Shown one piece after another: positions 24,344-34,577 of a stretch of DNA of 64,000 bases. Source of the stretch: Lepraria neglecta (taxonomy: Eukaryota > Ascomycota > Lecanoromycetes > Lecanorales > Stereocaulaceae). Position numbers and translations under genes: made by a program. Each line of letters opens with the position of its first letter. The first letter of the stretch is position 1. The DNA lies in the NCBI GenBank assembly GCA_033220425.1, contig CM065646.1, positions 3,975,501 to 4,039,500 on the forward strand, written 5' to 3'. The notes beneath the pieces were generated by a model. It had not been told where the DNA came from and searched no databases. It saw only the letters and a list, made by a program, of their open reading frames with translations.

Positions 24344-24872
24344 ATTGAAGATGGTAAGATTTTTTTGAGGTGAAATCGAGGGACGGGGGCCCTTTATACC
24401 AGAAGACTGTGACTCACAACACCATGCAGCTAAGACACATGTGCCGGGGTGAGATCAGATAGGAGTGAAGTCAAGGCATTGTTCAATTCGCGGTATGCTT
24501 ACATAAACGCCTAAAACAGCTAGAGCGTTGTCGTTGAACTAAGGCGGTCCTTAGCGCACATGGGATGCTTTAATCACCGGTTGCCTTTATCAAGATGAAA
24601 CTTTGCATGCTTGTATCTGTTGCCTACAGTCTCAATAAGTATCGCCATAGCCTAACGGCGACTATTCTATGAGGCAAGATCAGCTTGGTCTGATTGCCGG
24701 ATTAGCCTCCGTCCTACCAATCCCCGATTAATCGTACAAAGCCGTCTGCAACCTATCAGACAAACATTCATTTAAACTTGCTGTTGACCTTGCAGCTATC
24801 CTCTCTCTCGACTTTTGCAAAGAGCGATTTATCTTCATCTCCTCCCAAGCCTTCTCCCAGGCCTCCACAAAG
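24344..24872. promoter_or_regulatory. Shared divergent promoter of SPT6 and STE7
   Basis: 529 bp separates the two start codons, which point away from each other. The STE7-proximal 100 bp is pyrimidine-rich (CTCTCTCTCG, CATCTCCTCC), common just upstream of fungal starts. No TATA or defined operator can be claimed. Confidence 0.55.
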
Positions 24873-26590
24873 ATGACGGACATGAAACCGCGGACTCTCG
24901 GGCGGAAGAACCACAAAGGACTTGCCCTCAGTGCTCCAGCTCCAAAAGCCCCTGCACCGTCAGCTGGTGACGCTCAAATACCTGGAGCTATAGGGAACAC
25001 TGAGTCAAGAGAAGATACCCTCGAGATAGGCGTGGAGTTCAAGTTGGACTTGCGGAGCGAGGATTTAGTAGTGCTGAAGGAGCTTGGAGCTGGCAATGGA
25101 GGCACCGTTAGCAAGGTCATGCATGCAGCGACAAAGGTTGTCATGGCTAAGAAGGTACGTTTCAGAAGGCGAATTCAGGAGATAGAGGCTTGGGCTAAGA
25201 CAGTACCCAAGGTCATCCACGTGGAAGCAAACAGCCGCGTCAGGAAGCAAATAGTCCGCGAGCTACAGATTATGCATGAATGCTCTTCACCCAATATCGT
25301 TACCTTCTACGGTGCATTCCTCCACAGTTCGGGAGATGTTATCATGTGCATGGAATATATGGACTGCGGGTGAGTGCCGCTGTTTCAAGTACATTCCTGC
25401 TGTTTCTGATCTCCACCTAGATCCCTTGACCGCATATCAAAAGACTTTGGTCCTGTCCGGGTAGACGTCCTGGGAAAGATTACAGAGGCAATAATCAATG
25501 GGCTCATCTATCTTTACGAGACCCATCGTATTATGCACCGCGACATTAAGCCATCCAACGTGCTCGTCAACTCAAAAGGTGGTATCAAACTTTGTGACTT
25601 TGGAGTTTCGGGCGAGCTGGTCAACTCGGTAGCAAACACATTCGTCGGAACGTCAACCTACATGGCACCTGAGAGAATCCAAGGGGCCAAATACTCCATC
25701 AAGTCCGATGTGTGGAGCCTTGGCTTGACCGTCATGGAGCTCGCAATCGGACGATTTCCATTTGATGCAAGCGATGCAGCGGCAGGGGACAGAGCGAGTG
25801 CAGGGCCAATGGGGATACTGGATCTTTTGCAACAAATCGTCCACGAGCCAGCACCAAGTCTTCCACAGAGCGATGCTTTCCCTCCTATTCTTGATGAGAT
25901 GATCCAGAAATGCCTCATCAAGAATTCTGACGATAGGCCGACCCCCAAAGAACTTTACGTATGTATTCGTTACCTTTAATCGCTCCGGATCTGATACTGA
26001 CGGAAAGATTACAGGAGCATGACATGTTCCTTGCCGCTGCCAGACGAACACCAGTCAACTTAGAAGAATGGGCAGTGCAAATGATGGAGCGCCACAACCG
26101 CAAATCACATCTTGCACCGCAACTTTCACCTTCTACTAGAGCTCTTCTTCGTGGAGAGGAGGTGCCCTCACCCAACGACACGCCGGCCTCAGCTCCTTTG
26201 ACTGCAACAAAGATACCTACATCCGGCATGATCCCGATAGTGGAAGACGATAGACGGGCTATGCCAACCGAAATGAATGGTACCGGCATGCATCCGTCTC
26301 AGAGTGCAAGCTTCGATCGATCAGGCTTCCCACCTCGCACTTCAAGCACCATATCGGTCCCTCCACCTGGACGCCCACGGGATGGGGATAGCTTTAGTCC
26401 CAGGAGAGGCCTACCTACTCACCCCAGAGACAGTGGAAACTTCAACTCGACCACGCTTCCAATTCGGCCCGCACCACCACCTTCAGGCCCACTACCTGCG
26501 CCGCCAGATGCAAGCCTCAGAAACTCAGCCACACCACGTTCAGTGCCCAGTGGCTCTCCCTACTCATACGGCGATAATCAGCAATACTAA
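24873..26590 (+). CDS. STE7: MAP kinase kinase Ste7 (mating/filamentation cascade)
   Basis: Four exons (24873-25154, 25212-25369, 25421-25958, 26015-26590) give 517 residues. The kinase domain has LGAGNGGTVSKVMH, VVMAKK with the ATP lysine, MHRDIKPSNVLVN, CDFGVSGELV, and the MAPKK activation segment NSVANTFVGT with the S-x3-T phospho-sites. MAPERIQGAKY and a long insert (DAAAGDRASAGPMG) follow. Phe-Tyr-Gly-Ala-Phe before the hinge and SLDRISKDFGPV are typical of the Ste7/Mst7/Fuz7 clade rather than Mkk1 or Pbs2. It should phosphorylate the Fus3/Kss1-type MAPK after activation by Ste11. The C-terminal 170 residues are Pro/Ser-rich and presumably disordered. The N-terminal basic LGRKNHKGLALS is a plausible MAPK docking site. 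Confidence 0.95.
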
Positions 26591-27376
26591 CGGCGACCAC
26601 TATACTCAATCCCTAGCAATGTCTCGCATACATGTCCAGATGTTCTGGGACGGGGAGATGAGCATCTATGGCCTGCCAAGCCTATTTACACTCTTTGCCT
26701 TCTCAGATTGTACGCTTTCCCCCAACCTTATACCCTCCCCCAATATTCCTACCACGCATAGCACCTTTCACGATGCACATTCTAGGCGTTTCTCACTTAC
26801 ACATGTGGCAAGTACGAATGTACGAGAACTGTGATGCGTTTCATTTGAGTAATTGACAGCGAGTATGTGGATAGTTCGTAAGGGTTGATTAGACGGATAG
26901 GAAGATCGATATTCAGAATTTCCGTTACAACGCCTGCCCAGACTCATGCCCGAGGTACCAATTCTAGAGCGATAGCATTTTTTACAGTCACGCCAACAAC
27001 ACAAGCTGCGCACACCCCGTGCATTACCACATCCCACCGCCTTCGACATGCTCTCGCGGCAACAAGTATAGAATGGATTCGCCTGCAAATTTGCCTGGTA
27101 GCCCGCCCATAAAGACACGACCTTGGGAACTTTATCATGCATAACAGCACAACAACAAGTTCTTGTTAGAAATTTCCGCATGCAAAGTTGTGGAAGTCCA
27201 TCTTTTGAGGCAGACCATGACTGCAAGTTGAGTTGCAAATACAAAAGTTGGGGCACTATCCCAAGATTAAACGCCATTCCACTGTATTGTTACCACCGCG
27301 AGCTACTTTTATGAGTCCTCCAAACTCCACATGTCATCCAGCAGAAACATCACCACTTGTACCTATCACTCAATTA
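26591..27376. other. Intergenic, no gene seen
   Basis: Between the STE7 stop and the convergent secreted-protein gene. Frames on either strand (for example 26768-27277 minus) lack motifs and codon regularity. Confidence 0.5.
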
Positions 27377-27872
27377 TCAATCTCCTTGCAAAGTGCATTG
27401 CCAACTCAGGAACGGCCCCCCAAAAGCCTTCATGCTAAAACACCCCATCTGTGATTTACTCACCGGTATCCAAACATACCCACTATTATTCATACAATTG
27501 CTATCCGTAAAGAAATTCACTCGACCCACGGTTTCCGAACCCTGGCCCCAATAGATGCCAATGGTATCTTGAGTCGGAGTCCACATCGTGCACCCATCGA
27601 AATTATTTAGGTCACTATAAGAGCAGAGTTTCCGGTCAGCGAGTGACTCTTGTGAGATGTTTTGGGAAGATTGGGGGCAGGAAATCTTATGATGTATCAT
27701 TTTGGGGGCCGGTGCAGCTCGTGTTGGGGTAGGTTGAGAGCTGGCTGACCTGGGTCCCCATCACTGTCTTGTCTGTATCACGGCTAGCTAGCTTCTCTGC
27801 ACCTGTGCATTCAATGGGGGCGGCGGCGGCGCTGCCGCTGAGGAAAGCGAGGAGGAGAGTTGCGAAGTGCAT
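27377..27872 (-). CDS. Small secreted cysteine-containing protein, copy A of a tandem pair
   Basis: Exon 1 (27872-27750) encodes a signal peptide (MHFATLLLAFLSGSAAAA) and a short propart. A 64 bp intron (27749-27686, GTCAGC...ATAAG) restores frame into exon 2 (27685-27377), giving 143 residues. Without that intron the two frames do not connect. The mature part has TIGIYWG, GRVNFFTDSNC and FSMKAFGGPFLSW, which align with copy B at 28336-28746 in the same order and spacing. There are seven cysteines, six after the splice point. I do not recognise the family. Size, secretion signal and cysteines are what fungal apoplastic or effector-like proteins have, but no function can be assigned. The donor is weak, so a one-base frame break is the alternative. 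Confidence 0.7.
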
Positions 27873-28335
27873 ACTAAAATTGTTATCCGTCGAAGCGGAG
27901 GGGTCGGTAGAGATGAAATTGTAGTGAGTTCCAGCTTGCTAAAGACGAATGATAGAAAGACGAGGTCTTCGAGTTCTTTTCCCTGAGATGATCAGGAAAG
28001 GGGCAAGAGAGAGAGCAGACAAGGGGCAGAGAACGGACAAAGGAGGCAAAAGTGGTGACTGGTCAAGCATCGGACTTTAAATGATTTCCCTTCAGTGATA
28101 TACATGTTCGATTTCAATAGCCATTGTTCTCTCAGTAAGGATGAGCTCGAAGTCTTGTCTTGAGCGGAACAACAAAAAAAAATACAACAAATCCTGCCAA
28201 GCTAACCGTCAAATGCAAACAACAACTCTCAGTGTGTTCCTTCATAAGAGATTTATATTTCTCTCACGAGCAACGATACAAGACGCAATTCACGCGTCAC
28301 TCCACACCCTCACCCGTCCTCGGCCGACGAGAAAA
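27873..28335. promoter_or_regulatory. Spacer between the two secreted-protein paralogues
   Basis: 463 bp, presumably the copy A promoter and the copy B 3' end. It is purine-rich on the plus strand near 27990-28050. No further gene seen. Confidence 0.45.
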
Positions 28336-28746
28336 TCACTCCTTATACCCATTCGCACTCCCCGGGTAATCAAAATCCCAGCTCCCATACGGTCCACCAA
28401 AAACCTTCATACTAAAACCATTGTTAAGCGTGGCGACCCTCCACCCCGTCATATTCGTACATGCGCTATCGGTATAAAAATTCACGATGCCGGCTCTATC
28501 ATCGTCGGAGCCCCAGTTGACTCCGATGGTACCGAGAGGTGAAGTGAACGAGGCTGGGGCCCAGGCGTTGCATTGGGTGTCGACTTGCATTTCGATGGAC
28601 TGGACGGCGGGAGTGGGAGGTGTGCAATTGGTGCCGGCGAAGGCTGCGACCCATCCGTAGGCTGAGTCGCGGGGCTTGAGGGTTTTGGGGAGGGCGATGG
28701 CGCTGGCGGTGAGCCTGGTTGTGAGGAGGAGAGCTAGCAGATACAT
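28336..28746 (-). CDS. Small secreted protein, copy B of a tandem pair
   Basis: Single-exon 136-residue protein from ATG 28746. A signal peptide (MYLLALLLTTRLTASAIA) is followed by a mature chain with three cysteines (41, 59, 96). The block GTIGVNWG, GIVNFYTDSACTN and FSMKVFGGPYGSW (residues 72-123) matches copy A. Copy B lacks the copy A intron and most of its extra cysteines, so the two have diverged considerably. The aromatic- and glycine-rich conserved strands suggest a small beta fold. I cannot place it in a known family. Being secreted is the only functional statement the sequence supports. Confidence 0.78.
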   Translation of the reverse strand: MYLLALLLTTRLTASAIALPKTLKPRDSAYGWVAAFAGTNCTPPTPAVQSIEMQVDTQCNAWAPASFTSPLGTIGVNWGSDDDRAGIVNFYTDSACTNMTGWRVATLNNGFSMKVFGGPYGSWDFDYPGSANGYKE

Positions 28747-29094
28747 CAGAGCTCGTTGGTCGTTGGATGCAATGTACCATTAGAGGTGAGGATGATCTAT
28801 TGAAACATGCTTTCGAAGGAAAAGCACAGAGCAACAGTAGCCTTCATTTTAATTATGGACGTGTAATGAAGCAAAATGAGAGGGAAGAGGACAATGGCAA
28901 CGGAAGCATTAGTAAAGGAAATGTATTCAGTATCTCGACGCTTAAAACCTCTTTCTTCCAGCACGATACCAATTAAAATTCCCTCTTGGCCATTGTTCTT
29001 TCAAGACGAAATAAGCCGAAATAAACCATTTCATTCCGAAGTAATAATGATGCTAATTGTAATTATGATTTTGCACGCTTTCAAACTTGCACAT
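28747..29094. other. Spacer upstream of copy B
   Basis: 348 bp between the two paralogue pairs; no gene seen. It should contain the copy B promoter. Confidence 0.45.
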
Positions 29095-29640
29095 CTATCC
29101 TCGGCGCACAAAGTCCGACCATCCATTACTTTGACGCCTGCTAGGACGACCACCTGACCTTCTTCCTGCTCGATTGGAACGTACTGGTACATACCCTGCG
29201 CCAGGAGCTGGGCCAGTCCAGGGGTCATCTCCTTGGGGAGGTCCGTTAGGGAAAAATTCGTAAAGGGTCAACCCGTGGCAGTCTCGGTGTTGCGCAGGGA
29301 GTGGTATTGGATAAGGAGGTGGTTGGCTGAAATTCGAACGGTAAGAAGGTGGACGGTCGGATGACTGAGTATTTGCACGGTAAAGAGGTGACATCTCCAG
29401 CACCATCGGTTCCGTCCCTCGTCTATTAAGGTTGTGATACGCTTGATTGAAAAGCTGGCCGTTGCGGGTCCAGGAACGGAAAGGCACCCTTCCTTCAAGC
29501 TGCATGTCGCAGCATTTGTTGAAGAAGGAGTCCCAGGACTTTACGGAAGCATAGGGATCTGTATTTCTGTAGTGTGTTTTCTCTGCTTCCCTTTCGTGTT
29601 CGCTAAGCCGCGACCACCAGGACCAGATACAAGACTCCAT
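29095..29640 (-). CDS. Uncharacterised small protein, intact copy of a second tandem pair
   Basis: Single exon, 181 residues from ATG 29640. No signal peptide: the N-terminus is MESCIWSWWSRLSEHERE. It then has EAEKTHYRNTDPYASVKSW and NKCCDMQLEG. The C-terminal 100 residues are rich in Pro, Gly and Arg (for example QPPPYPIPLP), end in NGWSDFVRRG and are probably disordered. A neighbouring locus at 30184-30787 repeats the same landmarks (EAEK...PYSRVKTW, WSDFV). That shows this is a real coding family rather than a chance frame. I do not recognise any domain. The position beside the secreted pair, same strand, suggests a locally duplicated lineage-specific cluster. Confidence 0.6.
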   Translation of the reverse strand: MESCIWSWWSRLSEHEREAEKTHYRNTDPYASVKSWDSFFNKCCDMQLEGRVPFRSWTRNGQLFNQAYHNLNRRGTEPMVLEMSPLYRANTQSSDRPPSYRSNFSQPPPYPIPLPAQHRDCHGLTLYEFFPNGPPQGDDPWTGPAPGAGYVPVRSNRAGRRSGGRPSRRQSNGWSDFVRRG

Positions 29641-30183
29641 TGTTTCTGTCGAGATTGTTTTTTTCTTTGAGAGAGAGGAGAGATGTTTTGAAAGAGGTGT
29701 TGAGTGGTAAGGGATAGTGTGGGTTGAGTATGGAAAACATTATATAGCTCGGGAAAATCAATGACACAGTGTTACAGTGTTATGGTGACTCAACAATTTG
29801 AATCAGTTGACCTCCAAGCGCCGATCAAAGGGCATAAATTGCATACCGTAACACCATCGGACTCACCATCTCCTTTCCAGGTCCACATCTTGGTCATGAG
29901 ACCATCTCTGGGCGCCTACGAGAGGCAAAGTGCCTTTCATCTGCTCTGGAACGACACTGCCACGCAACGAGACAATAAATATCTGGTGAAACACACTTAC
30001 CAGGTACTGTGTATTGGGGTGACAGCGCCGTGTACGTTCAGTCAAGGGAGATTGTTGTTCCATTTGCAAGCAATAATGTTGGAGGCAAACTACCTGCTCA
30101 AAGCATCTCGCTCTATCTCGTCCGCTCGTCATTAATTCGTTCCGTAAGCAAACCTGGCATGCTAGTTCGTTCTACTCCTAACC
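29641..30183. other. Spacer between the second paralogue pair
   Basis: 543 bp; open frames on both strands lack support. It presumably includes the promoter of the intact copy. Confidence 0.45.
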
Positions 30184-30787
30184 TCAAAGCACGAAATCGG
30201 ACCATACATCAATTTCTCGCTGATTCCTGCTTCTTTGCAGACGATCCTCATGGATGTCCGGTCGAGTAGTAGAAGAGCGATCAGCTGAACTTCCCCTCCT
30301 CCGTCCTAATAGCCATACTAGGACCCATGATTTTGAGAGGAGCGTTGTGTAGAGCCATAAGATGAAGGTGGTGGTTCTTCGTAAGGAGGTGGTAGGGTTG
30401 TTTGACTTGACATCGAATTTGATCTGTAAGGAAGCGCCGACTCTCAACAGGATACGGGACTGGTTGACGGCGAGGCGCCGGGGTCCGTTGGGCACTTCCT
30501 TCACCCACTAATACCCATCTGTGACGAGGCCCATGGTTGCGTGGATGGTCGGGCTTGATAAGGCCATCGACAACTCTCTTATCCAAATCCCAGTAAGCTG
30601 TATAAAAATCCTTGCTATTCGTGGTCAACCCTCGGGAAGGCTCCGAGCCCCGAAGCTGACATTTCTCGGTGAGCTCTTTCCATGTCTTTACTCGAGAGTA
30701 TGGCTCTTGTATGTAGCGTTATTTTTCTGCTTCTGTGTCTTTGTTGCTGAGTGTGATCAAGTAAGCGAAGATTCGAGCTTGAGGCAT
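30184..30787 (-). pseudogene. Broken paralogue of the 29095-29640 protein
   Basis: From ATG 30787 (MPQARIFAYLITLSNKDTEAEK) the frame meets one TAA, where CAA would restore it. It then continues as RYIQEPYSRVKTWKEL. The frame changes once more near 30300, after which the third segment reads RRRGSSADRSS and ends VWSDFVL at 30184. Landmarks EAEK, PY.xVK.W and the terminal WSDFV line up with the intact copy 0.5 kb downstream, so this is a duplicated gene with one stop and one frame change. Both breaks fall outside any plausible intron. Loss of this copy while the neighbour stays open suggests redundancy after duplication. Confidence 0.65.
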
Positions 30788-32308
30788 TGTGTGTAATGAA
30801 ATTGTAGTTTCTTCTGGAAGTAAAGATAGCAAGCTGGAAGAGAAGATCAGGTTGTGATAGACTGAGCGATTAAAGAAGTGGTGTTGATGAGCCAAGCTGT
30901 TTATGAAGGGAAAACAGAGTACCACAAAGATGATTCGTACCACCGAGGCATCAGTAGACTCCTCTAAGCGCTTCTCCGGGTCATAAGGTCGTCTCGGGGG
31001 ATACAAGACATGATTGGCAAAGCCGCCACACCTCAATCAAAGAATCTCTGACCGTTCAGGATGATATCCAAATCGGCGGCAATGTACTCATGAAACATAT
31101 GTCAATTACCAGGGGCCCTTGCGTATGAGTAGTATTTGGGGGGCCAAAGCACTCGTTGCTAATGCCCCTAATGATCATGCTACTAGTGTTCCATGACTGC
31201 AAGTAATAGTCTAAGGAACGTTACGTCCCAATTGCCCGCCTGATTGCTGTCGGACACTGCTAATGTAGTTCGTATGTCGTATGAATGGATCTCTTGCCTT
31301 GTGATTGTGACGATCTCCATCGGTGGACGTGAATACGGAGTAAAGGGCTTTCTAGAGCTACATACCATAGTATCTCTCAACATGCTGCCTGCCATGCATC
31401 GGTACTCCGTAAACGAACGGCGATCCTCATCTCGGGGCTTGAATGTTTCACACACTCCAGCGACGAACGGGTGGCTTACAAAGTAGGTTTTGTATGAATA
31501 GGATCAACACAGACTGCGGATTGGCTTCGTCCTACCCTCTGATCTTCTGAAAGGCGTGTCGACTGGCGAGTCCTGAGACATCCTCAAAGGAAAGGAATTA
31601 GTGAGCAAAGTCTAAAGCTGAGGAAGAAAATTTTGTAGCGGTCCAAATATACGCGAGCTGCCTGGACCCCTGGAGCTTCGGGGCTAGCAAGCCTAGAAAC
31701 AACTTTGCAAGCTTTTGATGAACATCTTGCTCATAGCGGCCCAGCCCCTTATGTTCTTGTCTACTTATCAGATACGCTCAAAATGTCCACATGAACTCCC
31801 AGCGCAAAGCCCGGTTGACAGAGCCGGTTGACAATTGAATGAATGATCCGAGGCCTGGTGAAAAGGGACAGCCAGACCGTGTCAATTCATAGGACAAAGT
31901 ATACAAGGTGTGATTGCTTAGAATCAAAGCTATGAAGGAAAACGCAAGCGGTGATGAGTCCCGTAAATGGGACAGCCGAACTCTTTACGTTTCAGGACAG
32001 TGCAAGGTCGATGGCAGATGCTCAGTGAGGCTGAAAGAATGTGGACGAGCTGACCGAACAAGACCTATGTCCCCCTGGCAGCAGACGCTCCATGACGTTA
32101 TTAGACTGCCAATAGTCCAAAAAGAGAGCAGATTTGCAAGATTCAGTCAAATTTGTTCTCGTTCCTTGCTGCCTGCTGCTGCTCCGCCACACTCGTTTCA
32201 GAAAGCTCGACCACTTCATACCGAATTCATACAACAAAACATACATTCTGAGGGGGCACTCCTTTCACTCCTGCCGCATGTTGTGTTGGATTGAATTCCG
32301 TGTTCACT
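30788..32308. other. 1.5 kb without a supported gene
   Basis: Only short frames without motifs (for example 31183-31455 minus, 31914-32294 plus). No terminal repeats or recognisable mobile-element remnants. Confidence 0.5.
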
Positions 32309-33355
32309 ATGGTATTGAAGGAAGGGAAACACACGTCGCTATGGCTAAAGCGCGTCCTTATTCCCTTCTGGGCCATACAGTCAACTGTAATGCTCGCTGT
32401 CATTATAACCATCCTCCATATTTTGATCACCGGAAGTGCTCTTTTCCCGTATGTGCCCCAGCATTGCAACGACTGGAGTGTTTTTGATGTCTTCACCATA
32501 GGCTGATAACAACAATAATCATCTTCGCCGCTATCTGTACTGTGCTCAATTTGGCAGAGATCATTCTATTCATACGATCTGGGCTGCAACCAAAGATCTA
32601 TCTTATCTTTCAGGTCACAAAGACAGCCAGTTGGTCCTTTATAGCTTTGATTATAATTATTGTGTCAAGAGGGAATAGACCACCATATGGTGAACAATAT
32701 CTCTTTGTGATAGCTACGTACACCGAGACAGGAGCAATTGGAAACTCTACAATTTTGTATTTATCAGTCTCATCATCTTTCGTAAATGGGCGCGGGCCCT
32801 CCATCTACCTTGTCATTGTAATCTCCACAAAACTTTCCCATGAAACTCCGCGTTCAAGCATCAGAGATACTTTGACTCGCAATCCCTCTACCAAGAACCT
32901 CAATACTCAGGAATATCACTAATCACATACTGTTCAACAGTCTTACCTTCCTCGCAACGCTCATCTACGGGAGTGTCGTATTCCATCGGCATCGCTGCAG
33001 CCGAAGCAAATTCGCCGACAACGACCAAGATGATGCCCTAATGGATTCTACAGGCAACCTAGATAGAAACCTGGCTGTTTACGGTAATGAGGGTGCAGTA
33101 GGACCTTTCTTTGAAACCGATGGCACAGGGGTAGAGAAGACTCTGCTAGAATTGGGTGGTTTCCAAATCAAAAGGAAGGAAGTCGCTGAGTTACAGGCCG
33201 GGGAAGCGGCTAATGAGCTGGCTGGGAAGGGCAGAAAGGCTACGATGGTTGATACGACAAAGGAGCTACCGCCGCAGTCAATAGGGGATGAACGAATTTA
33301 CGAGTTAGCTGCTGCCCGGAGTGTCAGGATTGTAAGAAAGAGCTGTGCGGTATAA
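32309..33355 (+). CDS. Fungal integral membrane protein, about four membrane helices, unrecognised family
   Basis: ATG 32309 starts MVLKEGKHTSLWLKRVLIPFW, followed by a first helix (STVMLAVIITILHILITG). A clean 53 bp intron at 32449-32501 (GTATGT...CATAG) joins GSALFP to LITTIIIFAAICTVLNLAE. The second exon has further helices (SWSFIALIIIIVS, GNSTILYLSVSSS). A last coding segment in a different frame reads TFLATLIYGSVVFHRHRCSR and runs into a hydrophilic tail with GNLDRNLAVYGNEGAVGPFF, ending at 33355. I could not place the second intron exactly: a good acceptor lies at about 32939 (TGTTCAACAG), but the matching donor is unclear. Small fungal four-helix proteins with a cytosolic acidic tail are common and mostly uncharacterised. 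Confidence 0.55.
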
Positions 33356-33384
33356 TTAAGGAATTGTATAAGATTTACTTACAC

Positions 33385-34288
33385 TCAAACGCCTTCCCTC
33401 CACTTCCACCCGCCACCAGGACCCTCCGGCGGCACCAAGTCATTCCTTCCTGTCTGAGCTTCTAGCAGTCCCAATCCCACAACCTCAGGGTACTCCCTCA
33501 TATCCTTATAGTACACAGGACCAGCCTCCCTCAAAACGTCACAAACACCATCCATATCCTCCTGCTTCCTGAGCTTCACCTCGAATGGCGCCATCTTTTT
33601 CCTGCTCTCTCACACTCTCTTCTATACTCTCTATCGCCGCTTCCAAACCAGCCTGAGTACCAAAGTCCCAATCTTCCTCACTGCGCCTCCACCTAAATTT
33701 CGGGATCTGATACCACAACACCCCACCTCCAGCCTCATCAGATGGCCATCCAAAAATCTGCTTCTCAGCTGGCTGTAATAGAATATCTCCTGACATCCGA
33801 TTATCGAGCCACTCCGACCAATTGTCTACCCAGAGGGCGCCGCAGCGTTTCATGCGTAGACAGTGCAGTGCCTCATTGTTATCATCATGCGGGATGGGAA
33901 TATGGGTGCAATTGTTTACCCGGCTCGTAGGATTCTCTATATGTTGGCATTATCAGGGCTCTCGGGTGGACTGATGACATGGGAGCGCCAGTGTGGTCCC
34001 AAGATGTAGGAGAAGGAGGCCGGGGCTAGGTCGGAGAGGTAGAGGAAGCCTGGATTGGGATCTTGGCGAGTGCATGACGAAAGTTCTCATTTTCCACTGT
34101 TGGCTCATGACTTCAGCTAAGGTACGGGTCAGACTTAGCGGCTTGTATACCATAGGATAAACAAAAACCACAAACGTTGAAAGGAGACAGAATTTATATA
34201 GATTGCTGAACTTCCAGGGCTCCCAGCCCAGTTCTTTAGCGTTTGCCGCGCCCAAAGCGATCGTCAGGTGCAAGTCTTCCACTTTCAT
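33385..34288 (-). pseudogene. Relic of an unrecognised gene with several frame breaks
   Basis: Coding-like segments follow one another on the minus strand but in changing frames: KVEDLHLTIALGAANAKELG with a hydrophobic helix (FCLLSTFVVFVYPMVY) at 34288-34080; DPNPGFLYLSDLAPASFSY at 34060-33940; NNCTHIPIPHDDNNEALHC, MKRCGALWVDNWSEWLDN and WYQIPKFRWRR at 33930-33610; and APFEVKLRKQEDMDGV to the stop at 33385. Three frame changes of one base are needed, one of them in a run of five A. No GT-AG introns of normal size fit. Composition stays protein-like throughout, so this looks like a recently damaged gene of unknown family with an N-terminal membrane segment. Confidence 0.5.
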
Positions 34289-34577
34289 GAGCTAGAGTAT
34301 GCTCGAGCGTTTGCTCATCGAATAGCAAGTCGTGATCGATATTGGACTATGCACTTGTTGAGGCTGAGCAATTACTAGCCCTCGGACAGCGGGAAGAGCG
34401 TCCCTGGTCTCAAATTGTTTGGGCATGAAATCAGCGAAGACTAGGTGCCAATTCGTGGCGAAGTTGCTGCTTCCACCACTCGTGACCGGGTGTTGAAATT
34501 ACAGGTCTGTAGGCATGAAGTGAATAAGTGTCATCCGAGTCTAGCAATTCTGCAGCTTCTTTGGTCTAGGTAACTCC

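Noticed and set aside
32446-32545. Apparent frameshift in the four-helix membrane gene
   Set aside because: A 53 bp intron at 32449-32501 (GTATGT...CATAG) joins both frames exactly, so it is splicing rather than damage.
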